A stretch of 64,000 nt of DNA, taken from NCBI GenBank assembly GCA_022495995.1, contig JAFEMH010000341.1, positions 558,001 to 622,000 of the forward strand, read 5' to 3'. The position numbers and the translations under genes are program-made. Each line of letters opens with the position of its first letter. The stretch's first letter is position 1. Positions 22,930-31,968 of this stretch are shown here, piece after piece. The stretch comes from Adenophora triphylla var. japonica (Eukaryota; Streptophyta; Magnoliopsida; Asterales; Campanulaceae). The notes under the pieces are model-generated. The model did no database searches. It was given only the letters and a program-made list of their open reading frames with translations, and had not been told where the DNA came from.

Positions 22930-23760
22930 CAACTCAGTCAGAGGCGCCCAACATCCTCAACACCTCAACAACTCGGTCAGAGGTGCCCCACGGCCTCAAA
23001 AATTTTAACAAATTCGATCCGCGGTGCCACCTCGCCCTCACCGCAAGTCGAGACAGAGGCGCCACCTCGCCCTCACCAAGTTTAGACAGAGGCGCCACCT
23101 CGCCCTCAACAAATTCGATTCGAGGGGCCACCTTTCCCTCACCGCAAGTCCAGACAGAGGAGCCACCTCGACCTCACCAAGTTCAGATAGAGGCGCCACC
23201 TCGCCCTCACAAAGTTCAGACAGAGGCGCCACCTCACCCTCACCGCAAGTTCAGACAGAGGCGCCACCTTACCCTCACCGCTAGTTCAGGCAGAGGCACC
23301 ACCTCGCCCTCACACCAAGTTCAGACAGAGGCACCACCTCGCCCTCACCGTAAGTCCAGACAGAGGCACCACCTCGCCCTCACCGCAAGTCCAGGCAGAG
23401 GCACCACCTCGCCCTCACACCGAGTTCAGACAGAGGTGCCACCTCGCCCTCATCACAAGTCCAGACAGAGGAACCACCTCGCCCTCACCACAAGTCCAGA
23501 CAGATGCGCCACCTCGCCCTCACCGCAAGTTTAGACAGAGGCGCCACCTTGCCCTCACCGCAAGTTCAGACAGGTGCCACCTCGCCCTCACCGCAAGTCA
23601 AGACAGAAGCGCCACCTCGCCCTCACCGCAAGTTCAGACAGAGGTGCCACCTCACCCTCACCGCAAGTTCAGACAGAGGCGTCACCTCGCCCTCACCGCA
23701 AGTTTAGACAGAGGCGCCACCTCGCCCTCACCGCAAGTTCAGACAGAGGCGCCACACATC
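22930..23760 (+). repeat. 35-bp tandem array
   Basis: More than 20 units of about 35 bp, centred on AGGCGCCACCTCGCCCTCAC followed by CGCAAGTTCAGACAG. Edge units from 22880 and up to 23910 are more diverged. All three forward frames stay open over long stretches because 35 is not a multiple of 3. The resulting repetitive peptides should not be read as genes. Confidence 0.9.
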
Positions 23761-24104
23761 CTCAACATTTCAGCAACTTGGTCCGAGGCGCCACACGTCC
23801 TCGACATTTCAAAAATTCAGTCAGAGGCGCCACATGTCCTCGAACACTTCGGCAATTCAGCCAGAGACGCCACCACGTCCCCTTCATCTCGGTCAGTGGC
23901 GCCCCACATCCTCAAGATTTCAACTTCCTCCTCACAAAGACGCCTCCTCCTGCAGGTAAACACAGCAAAGGTATGTCAATAAACTTCAAATGCAAGACAT
24001 AGCTGTAATAAATGCTACATAAAAGAAGAATCCCAGCACGGCATGATGCCTTTCTAAAAATTCCCACAAATAAAGTTTCGTACAGGATCCACAAAATACA
24101 CCAT

Positions 24105-24640
24105 CAAACTCAACTTAGGTCCAGACGCCTTGGAATAGTCTCAACTTAGGGTCATACTCCTGAACTAAGTCTCAATTTAGGTCCGAATGCCTTAGAATAG
24201 TCTCCCTTAGGTCCAGACGCCTTAGAATAGTCTCAACTTAGGGTCATACTCCTGAACTAAGTCTCCCTTAGGTCCAGATGCCTTAGAATAGTCTCAACTT
24301 AGGGTCATACTCCTGAACTAAGTCTCCCTTAGGTCCAGACGCCTTAGAATAGTCTCAACTTAGGGGCATACCCCTGAACTATGTCTCCCTTAGGTCCAGA
24401 CGCCTTAGAATAGTCTCAACTTAGGGTCATACTCCTGAACTAAGTCTCAATTTAGGTCCAGACACCTTAGAATAGTCTCAACTTAGGGTCATAATCCTGA
24501 ACTAAGTCTCCCTTAGGTCCAGGCGCCTTAGAATAGTCTCAACTTAGGGTCATACTCCTGAACTAAGTCTCAATTTAGGTCCAAACGCCTTAGAACAGTC
24601 TCACCTAGGCTATAGACACCTTCGAAGAAACTCAACTTAG
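24105..24640 (+). repeat. 61-bp tandem array
   Basis: About eight units of 61 bp. Each contains TTAGGTCCAGACGCCTTAGA, then ATAGTCTCAACTTAGGG, then TCATACTCCTGAACTAAGTC. The second half of the unit is the core of the 30-bp array further right. Flanks 24640-24990 show no gene. Confidence 0.9.
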
Positions 24641-24994
24641 ATACTCCTCGCCTTTACCAGCCATCAAAGTAAGCCCGAACCCATTCCCCAGCGGACAAAA
24701 GTAAAACAAGAATTCTTGCAAACCCGTATAAGACCACATATCCCCAGCAGATAAAACACCGGTCGTCATCATACGCCCAAACCCCAAGGCATAAATGCCC
24801 CCAAAACATGAATCCCAAGGCGCAAACACCTCCACAAACAAACTCCAAGGCGCAAGCGCCTACAAACACACATCCCACAAAGCACAAATCATTATCCTGA
24901 AATCATGCATTTAGAGGTACGCATATCTCTATGTCCTTGATTAAAGGATTTGTCTTGTGATAAGGCACGAACGTCTTCATCACCAGCATAAATC

Positions 24995-25440
24995 ATGATC
25001 CGTAGCCCGAAAGGCTTTAAATTACCCGGTCTGGAAGATCGTATAAACCTCCCAAATCACTATCCACAGCCCGAAAGGCTTTAAATCACTCGATCCAGAA
25101 GACCGTATAAACCTCCCAAATCACTATCCACAGCCCAGAAGGCTTTAAATCACTCGGTCCGAAAGACCGTATAAATCTCCCAAATCACTATCCGCAGCCC
25201 GGAAGGCTTTAAATTACCCGGTCCGGAAGACCGTATAAACCTCCCAAATCACTATCCGCAACCCGAAAGGCTTTAAATCACTCTGTCCAAAAGACCGTAT
25301 AAACCTCCCAAATCACTATCCGCAGCCCGAAATGCTTTAAACTACTCGGTTCGAAAGACCGCATAAATTACCCAAATCATTATCTGTAGCCCGGAAGGCT
25401 TTAAACTACCCGGTCCGAAAGACCGCATAAATGTCCCAAA
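24995..25440 (+). repeat. 64-bp tandem array
   Basis: Seven units of 64 bp (successive GACCGTATAAA starts at 25101, 25165 and 25229). Each has CAGCCCGAAAGGCTTTAAAT and CGGTCCGAAAGACC. The latter is a short inverted repeat, so each unit can form a small hairpin. Confidence 0.9.
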
Positions 25441-25474
25441 ACATTTTCACAGTTAAGTAGACCCCTTCAAATAG

Positions 25475-25775
25475 TCACAATAGGTCTCACTTAGGTCATA
25501 CTCCTGAACTAGGTCCCAACTTAGGTCATACTCCTGAACTAGGTCCCAACTTAGGTCATACTCCTGAACTAGGTCCCAACTTAGGTCATACTCCTGAACT
25601 AGGTCCCAACTTAGGTCATACTCCTAAACTAGGTTCCAACTTAGAACATACTCCTGAACTAGGTCCCAACTTAGGTCATACCCCTGAACTAGGTCCCAAC
25701 TTAGCTCATACCCCTGAACTAGGTCCCAACTTAAGTCATACTCCTGAACTAGGTCCCAATTTAGGTTCATACTCC
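25475..25775 (+). repeat. 30-bp tandem array
   Basis: Nine to ten units of exactly 30 bp containing AACTTAGGTCATACTCCTGA and ACTAGGTCCC. It is derived from, or parent to, the second half of the 61-bp unit. Units are nearly identical, so expansion was recent. Confidence 0.92.
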
Positions 25776-25918
25776 TGGACACGTCCTCATAACAACACAA
25801 CCTCAGCCAACCGACCTAAACGGTCACCTTAGGACACCGCCACGTCCTCACAGTCGACCTTAGCGATCACATCACCTTAGGACACCACCACGTTTGCCAA
25901 CAGACACTTCACACCTCT

Positions 25919-26146
25919 GAACTACGATCAGGCTTGATTCCTGCTAGGGATACGTAGGAATCCTACCACAGGGTCCAGCCAACCTACCTAAACGGTCACC
26001 CATAGGATACCACCATGTCCACGCACAGAGTCTCAATCAGAGGATATCACACGTCCTTGTGCACTACAACATTCACCCCACACCCTAACTATGATTAGGC
26101 TTGATTCCCGCCTAGGGATACATAGGAATCCTATCAAAGGGTCCAG
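25919..26146 (+). other. Tat-type hairpin motifs 3 and 4
   Basis: Two blocks (25919-25980 and 26085-26146), each with an ACTACGATCAGGCTTGATTC-like start, TAGGGATACGTAGGAATCCT and GGGTCCAGCC. They lie 160-380 bp before the PPT. Interspersed CGGTCACCTTAGGACACC text makes this region loosely repetitive. Confidence 0.55.
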
Positions 26147-26288
26147 CCAACCGACCAAAACGGTCACACAACACGACACTGCCACGTCCTCACAAACTGA
26201 CCTACACGGTCACCTTCTCTCTCAGCACGCGATCCAGATCAGGACCCTTATCTTATCGACGACTCCACTTCCTCCGTAAGTGATGTCA

Positions 26289-26300
26289 TTGAGGGGCTTC
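26289..26300 (+). other. Element F polypurine tract
   Basis: TTGAGGGGCTTC abuts the right LTR start. GAGGGGCT-type tracts at this position are usual in Tat elements. Confidence 0.7.
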
Positions 26301-27599
26301 TGTAAGTACCCCAATCTGGATCACCCTCTTCCAAATGCACGGGAAACACTGCAGACTCATGCAAACGTAGTCTCGAACACCCGTAACCCTAAAAAAAACC
26401 CTCAAAAACCCTCAAAAACCCAAAAAAAACACCAACCAAACCAAGGGGGGCCTTTCTGGGACAAAAAAGCACAAAAGGACTTTTTATGAATTTTGGAAAA
26501 TTGGGAAAAGCATGGATGATCCGTACGGACCTCTTTGCATGCAAGGTGATCCCTACGGACCTCTTTATAACCTGACATAATTATGACAAAATCCTCTTAA
26601 AGTCCACATTATTCCCTCAAATCTGGGAAAACCAAAATTTTGGTTTTCATGGATGGTCCGTACGGACCTTCTTGCACGAATTTCAAAACTATAAATAGAG
26701 GGCTCCCCCCTCTAATTTTTCACACCTCCTTCTTCTCCTCACTCCCTAAGCCTTTAGGCTGCCCTTCTAAGACCCCTCGGGGCACTCCCGGTCCCTTTCA
26801 GTTCCTTTCGAGGCCTTTCGAGCTCCCTCACGGTGTTCCGAAGCCCTACCAAGCGCTCCCGCGATGCTCCCGCACTGCCCTGAGGCACTCTCGAGGTATT
26901 CTGAGGCCCCTCGTGGTACTCTGAAGCCTTGCCTGGTCTATCCCGAGGCATCCCGGCCCTTTTCGAGCCAAACCGACGATTTCGATGCACGCCGAAACTC
27001 TGCCCGAATGCAACCGACGATCCCTACGCACGACGAACCTCTGCCTGAATCCAGTCAACGATCCCTGCGATCCTAACACATGCCGAAACTCTGCCTGAGT
27101 GTGCACCTGACAATCTCGAGGCACGCCGAAGCTCTGTCCGCAGACAACCGACACATCCCGAAGCAATCCCGGTCTATCCCAAAACACTATTCCCCAGTGG
27201 AAGACAGACATGAACCAACATTGGTAAGGCTTCCTTCCATTACTATTTCAATACATTTCAATACTTAATGTACAATGTAGACATCCGTTACAGCATGCAT
27301 TTTTAAAAGCACACACACACACACAACAGTTAAAGAAAGAAGGGGTACCAAAAGACCCATTTTTTCGAGGTGACTTGGGTGAGCTCTAATATTCTAATAT
27401 TCTCTTCCCGAGGAGTAACCTGACCTCCGAACTCAAAAATCTCATCACACAAAAACAGTTTTTAAACTGATGCCTTTTCTCAATGTTTTGGGCTAAATCA
27501 AAATGGCGTGGCGACTCTACAAGTAAAAAGGCAGCGAGACACCTCCCGACAATGCGAGATGTCGGGGCTCCGCACGTGAGCCAGATTCGGGTAATTTCA
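26301..27599 (+). repeat. Element F 3' LTR
   Basis: It starts TGTAAGTACCCC and ends TTTCA. It matches 10426-11732, with an intact TATA box (26690-26698) and a perfect GGTCCGTACGGACC palindrome at 26655-26668. A few short indels separate the pair, for instance near 27190. Confidence 0.92.
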
Positions 27600-27636
27600 C
27601 ATATATGTCTTTCTTGGGAGTTGGTATGGGAGCCAT
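27600..27636 (-). pseudogene. Element B env-like extra ORF, start codon piece
   Basis: An ATG at 27636-27634 opens a frame (MAPIPTPKKDI) that runs exactly to the element F boundary. Twelve codons plus one base, then skipping F and one target-site copy, leads into the frame beginning at 10420 without a shift. This shows that F split one ORF and gives the start of the env-like protein. Confidence 0.75.
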
Positions 27637-27662
27637 CTGTAAACATCAAACATCAAGAACAC
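27637..27662 (-). promoter_or_regulatory. Probable 3' splice site before the env-like ORF
   Basis: The minus strand reads GATGTTTACAG immediately before ATGG, with T-rich sequence upstream. A downstream ORF in a copia element needs a subgenomic or spliced RNA, so an acceptor right at the ATG is plausible. The donor was not identified. Confidence 0.4.
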
Positions 27663-28258
27663 AACATTTCAAGTTAGAACATTTTTGATATACAAAGAAG
27701 AATATATTCATAACTTCAAGAATTTCTATGTGTTACCAGATTGAGAGTGATGAGAGATGAAGAAAGATTTGAAGGTTTTTGAATAACTCTGAAAGAAGAT
27801 GAAGATCTTGCCGGCGATGAAGATAGAGAGCATAGAGTTTAAGAGAGATTAAGAATTTTTGAAAAAGAAGAATGTTTGCTATTTCAGTCCTTTACAGGGA
27901 AAGGAGGGTGAGAGAGAGAGAGAGAGAGAGGAAAGATGAAGGGTTTTTATGGGGATGAGCAAAATTTGTTCAAAACGTTTTAACTATAGCTTAAAAATAG
28001 GAGACAATGAGACACAAACTTAATGCAAATAAAATATGGAAGCATAAAATTAGGAAGGTGTGTGCAACAATTTAAATTTTAAACATAATAATGAACAAAA
28101 AGATAACCTTTTGGATAAAGAGGAATATTACAGAGCTTACCTTTTTGATCAAAATTTTTATTTTGATCAACTTATGAACACAAAGTTAGTAGAAGGCTCA
28201 CAGTTGTGTCAGACTAGTATCTGAAAAGACTTGAAAGGATAGCAAGGGTGTCAGACGT
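27663..28258 (-). other. Element B spacer between pol and env-like ORF
   Basis: No protein-like frame on either strand. It holds an AG microsatellite at about 27909-27930 and purine-rich text. Probably intron or leader for the extra ORF. Confidence 0.6.
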
Positions 28259-28515
28259 GCCGGTTAAAATGGATTGATCCGAGCCCTGTTCATTGTCGAT
28301 TAAGCGTTTGACGACCAGTTAAACTGGAGTGAGCAGTTGAGAGTAACCGCTTGAATACTTGACTGGTTACGGCTTGTGACCGGTTGAAAGGATTATGATC
28401 GGTCAAGAGTATATAACCAGTTGACATTTGTAACCGGTTGAGTGGATGACCGGTTGAGAGAGTGTCATTGGTCAAGGTTGAGGAGACAAGGTAGGTTGAG
28501 GGTAAAATTGGGATA
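28259..28515 (-). promoter_or_regulatory. Dense ACCGGTTGA motif cluster in element B
   Basis: Within about 250 bp of non-coding DNA there are three exact RACCGGTTGA sites (28378, 28432, 28448). There are also at least eight near variants (GCCGGTTAA, ACCAGTTAA, GCAGTTGAG, ACTGGTTAC, ATCGGTCAA, ACCAGTTGA, TTGGTCAAG, TAGGTTGAG). They lie almost every 20 bp and mostly in the same orientation. It sits just downstream of pol. A binding-site array is inferred. Confidence 0.5.
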
Positions 28516-28562
28516 TCACCTTTTGAGAGTTGAGCTTACATAAATAGCAATGTTAGCATAGT

Positions 28563-29060
28563 TTATCCACGTATATCAATCATGCCTAGTTCACCTCTAA
28601 TGAATGCAAAATGTTTAGTGTCTAAGGGTTTTGCAAGTATATTAGCTAACTGATAATCAGTATGAACTTTTAAAAGAACAATATTTCCCTTTTCAACATG
28701 ATCTTCGAGGAAGTGGTATTTGATGTCTATGTGCTTTATCTTATAATGCATCACAGAATTGTTGAAGACTGAAATAGTTGAGGAGTTGTCACAATAGATT
28801 GAACACACTTAAGTTGGAATTTCATAGTCCACAAGTTGTTTCTTTATCCAAAGGATTTGTGAGCAGCAACTTCCAGCAGCTATATACTTAGCCTCAGTTG
28901 TAGAAGTGGAAATTGAAGCTTGTTTCTTGCAATACTAGGAAACCAATCGGTGACTTAGAAATTGACAAGTTCCACTAGTACTTTTCCTTGGGACCCTACA
29001 AGCTGCAAAATTAGCATATGAATAGCCAATTAGTGTGAAAGATGAATCTCTAGGGTAACA
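28563..29060 (-). pseudogene. pol: Element B RNase H domain
   Basis: Reading leftward: IGYSYANFAACRVPRKSTSG (normally a YSDAD.AG motif), STTEAKYIAAG, then CDNSSTISVFNNSVMHYKIK and KHIDIKYHFLEDHV, the usual end of copia pol, stopping at 28563. Both acidic residues of the YSDAD motif are changed (Y and N), and stops occur near 28930 and 28810. RNase H activity is therefore very unlikely. Confidence 0.85.
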
Positions 29061-30139
29061 TTAACCTAAGTGAATAGATCCCACAAGATATATTATGATT
29101 CTTTTAACAGTTTGAAGGTGGGATTCTCTAGGATCAGCTTGAAACCTAGCACATACACGTATGGCAAACATGATATCTGGTCTAGTATTAGTCAAATAAA
29201 GTAGAGATCCTATCATACCTCGGTAAAGTGTCATATCTACTTTTTTACCAGACTCATCTTTGTCAATATATACATTAGTAGCCATTGGAGTGATTTGAGG
29301 ATAAGCAGATTCAAGACCATATTTTTTGATAAGATCATTTGTATATTTGGCTTGATTGATGAAGATTCCTTCTTGAGTTTGTTTGACTTGAAGTCCAAGT
29401 AAGAAGGTTATTTCTCCCATCATGCTCATCTCGAACTTGCTTTGCATAAGTTTCTCAAATCTCTTGAATAAGTTTTTGTTAGTAGACCCAAATATAATAT
29501 CGTCTACAAATATTTGAACTAACAATGAATGACCATTATTCTTACCAATAAATAAGTTTGTATCGATTTTACCTCTTTCGAACTTCTCACTAATTAGGAA
29601 TTTGGAGAGAGTTTCATACCATGATCTTGGTGCTTGCTTGAGCCCGTACAAAGCTTTGTTTAACCTATAGACATGATTAGGCTTTTTGTAGTCTTCAAAC
29701 CCAGGAGGTTGATCAACAATACAACCTCTTGAGGTTCTTTATTGAGGAAAGAACTTTTTATATCTATTTGATATAACTTAAATTCTTTGTAGGCAGCATA
29801 GGCAAGGAACAACCTAATAGCTTCTATTCCATCAACAGGGGAAAAAGTCTCATCATAATCAATTCCTTCTTTTTTTCTGTACCCTTTAACTACAAGACTT
29901 GCTTTGTTCCTAGATATTTTTCCAGACTCATTCAATTTATTTCTAAACACCCATTTTGTTCCTATCACATACTGATCATTTGGACGAGGCACTAATTCCC
30001 ATACTTTGCATCGGTCGAACTGATTGAGTTCATCTTGCATAGCTTCTACCCAGCTGGGATCATTGAGTGTTTTTTCTGTCTTCTTTGGTTCTATATTAGA
30101 GACTATTGCAGAGGAAAATAAACTATGTTGATCTCTCAT
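29061..30139 (-). pseudogene. pol: Element B reverse transcriptase
   Basis: Copia RT motifs in order: TKWVFRNKLNESGKI, YDETFSPV, QIDIKSSFLN, then after a frameshift near 29720 ALYGLKQAPRSWY and the catalytic IFVDDIIFGST (YVDD-type, both Asp kept). It ends with the copia thumb (SLLYLTNTRPDIMFAI). A small deletion at the frameshift removes part of the EVY region. Apart from this the domain is well preserved. Confidence 0.88.
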
Positions 30140-30543
30140 ATTTCTCCTTTGGCCTCTAGTTATTCTGGGACCAAAGACATCACCATCACATTTTCAGTGG
30201 GGTGTCCTCTAGCTGGTCTCACTCCCCTTGGAATGTCTTGCCTTATCGATTCTTGCATTAAGGTTTCTAGTAGAGGAGTAGAATCGGTTGAGGGAGGTGT
30301 GACTGGTTGAGATGAGGATCGATTAGGAGCTGCTGAGTTGGACAGATGATCAGTTTCAGGTTGAGGTAAAGGAAATGGTATATGAATATTAGAAATTGCT
30401 TCAGGTGGGGTAATAGGAACATCGTTAGAGGGGCTAGTTGGTAAAGAATCTGTTAATGGATTTTGGGAATTGGATTCTCTTCTAACCGATTGAGGGGAAA
30501 ATGAATCATCATCTAGGGCTCTATTGGCTACACCACTAGGAAT
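30140..30543 (-). other. Element B integrase-RT linker
   Basis: Low-complexity coding-derived linker rich in Ser/Pro/Asn with several CGGTTGA-type motifs (about 30285-30310). It has no domain and frames are broken. Such linkers are usual between copia integrase and RT. Confidence 0.55.
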
Positions 30544-31379
30544 TCACGAATTCTGAGATGGAGGATGATTTGCATTGTTAATGGAGTTTTGATTGGAGTT
30601 AGAGTTGTTGGATTCACCTGTCTCAAAAACACCAAAATCATTATTACTATTTGGAGCCTTGTCAAACTCTAGCAAATCAAATTCATCAAATGTAATATAA
30701 ATAGATTCAACAATTTTCAACAAACGTTTATTGAATATTCTGAAAGTCTTACTATGTTTGGCAAAACCAACAAAGATACCTTCATCGGTTTTTTCATCAA
30801 ATTTACCTCGATATTCTTTACCATTGTAAATAACATAACATTTGCAGCCGAATATTTGAAGAAACCAATATTGGGTATCCTGCCACGCCAAAGCTCGTAA
30901 GGGGTATTGTTGTGAAACTTGTTGACCAATGACCAGTTATGAGTGAAGCATGTTGTGTTGATAGCTTCAGCCCAAAAGTACTTGGGTAGCCTTGCTTCAG
31001 ATTTCATTGTTTTGCCAGCCTCGATCAAAGTTCTATTCTTCCTCTCAACAACACCATTTTGTTGTGGTGTTCCAGCAGTTGAGAAGTTGTGATCAATTCT
31101 GTGATCATCATAGTACTGAGCAATGCCATTTTTCTTGAACTCCATTCCATTGTCGAATCTTATATAGATGATGTCACTTTACTTTTGGGTTTGAAGTAGA
31201 CGAAAAATCTTGGTGGCAAATCCATAAGTATCATCTTTGGAGCTGAAAGTATCCACCCAAGTGTATCTTGAATAATCATTTACAACAACCAAGGTATATC
31301 TACTTCCCCCTAAACTGGCAGTTGTTGTGGGGCCAAACAGATCCATATGTAGCAGTTGGAGGCACTTAGATGTGGACAT
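30544..31379 (-). pseudogene. pol: Element B integrase core
   Basis: LLHMDLFGPTTTASLGGSRY supplies the first Asp, RFDNGMEF the second and GTPQQNGVVERKNRTL the Glu, so the D-D-35-E triad is intact. The C-terminal part (FGCKCYVIYNGKEYRG, DEGIFVGFAK) follows a frameshift near 30870. A stop occurs near 31176 just before the second Asp. It is homologous to element A's integrase, which lost its second Asp. Confidence 0.87.
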
Positions 31380-31968
31380 ACAAGACTTGCTTTGGAATGC
31401 TGTCTGATGTTGTTTTCCTAGTTGGCATGCTCTTCATTTCCTTCCATGATCAGCAGACACTTGAGGTAAGCCGATTACCAAATTGCATTGGCGAGCTTGT
31501 ATAGGTATTTGAAGTTCAAGTGACTGAGTATCTTGTGCCATAGCCATGAGTTCTCACTAAAGTTCTTAGATACAAAAAAAAAACATTAGTAACACTATAA
31601 ATATCATTTAGATCTATAGCATATATGTTACCTTTTCTTTGTCCAATGAGAAGGGTTTCTCCGATAGCAATGTTTTTCACATAACAATTGGAAGAAGTAA
31701 AAACACAATGCATACCTTTATCACAAAATTGTGATATGGACATAAGGTTTTATTTAAGACCATCCACCAAATATACCTTCTACACAGTAACTGTGCCTCT
31801 TATGATGTATCCACGGCCAGTCATATGCATTGAGCATCCAGTGTCCAAGATCCAAATGTCCTTACTTGCATCGGTTGAGGACATAAAGAATACCTGAAAT
31901 AAAACATAAGGCTTATGGTCCCCCTTATTCTTTTGGGTCCAAAGAGTTAGTTCCTGTTTGGCAGCCAT
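31380..31968 (-). pseudogene. pol: Element B protease and GAG-pre-integrase
   Basis: The protease site WILDTGCSMHMTG lies near 31825-31865. The frame upstream reads LWTQKNKGDHKPYVLFQV. NLLSISQFCDKGMHCVFTSS, typical of the region between copia protease and integrase, follows after a break. The H-H-C-C region near 31430-31560 is disrupted. Confidence 0.8.

Larger units (their letters stand above)
10426..27599 (+). mobile_element. Element F: non-autonomous Tat-type Ty3/gypsy element nested in B
   Basis: Two LTRs of about 1.3 kb in the same orientation bound the element. A PBS follows the left LTR and a PPT precedes the right one. The flanks are CAAAT (10421-10425) and CATAT (27600-27604), a probable 5-bp target-site duplication with one later change. 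Joining the flanks keeps element B's reading frame. The interior encodes a decayed gag with the Tat-type motif CAFHNYPGHTTDNC but no recognisable protease, RT, RNase H or integrase over about 14.5 kb. It must have been moved in trans. The 3' half has tandem arrays typical of Tat/Ogre 3' regions. Confidence 0.88.

Noticed and set aside
22983..23534. Long open frame in the 35-bp array as a repetitive protein gene
   Set aside because: All three forward frames are equally open because of the unit length. No start context and no non-repetitive domain.
24105..25775. CRISPR-like array
   Set aside because: Repeats are contiguous tandem units without unique spacers, inside a plant retrotransposon.
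27909..27930. GA repeat as GAGA-factor site
   Set aside because: Common microsatellite; no other evidence of regulation.
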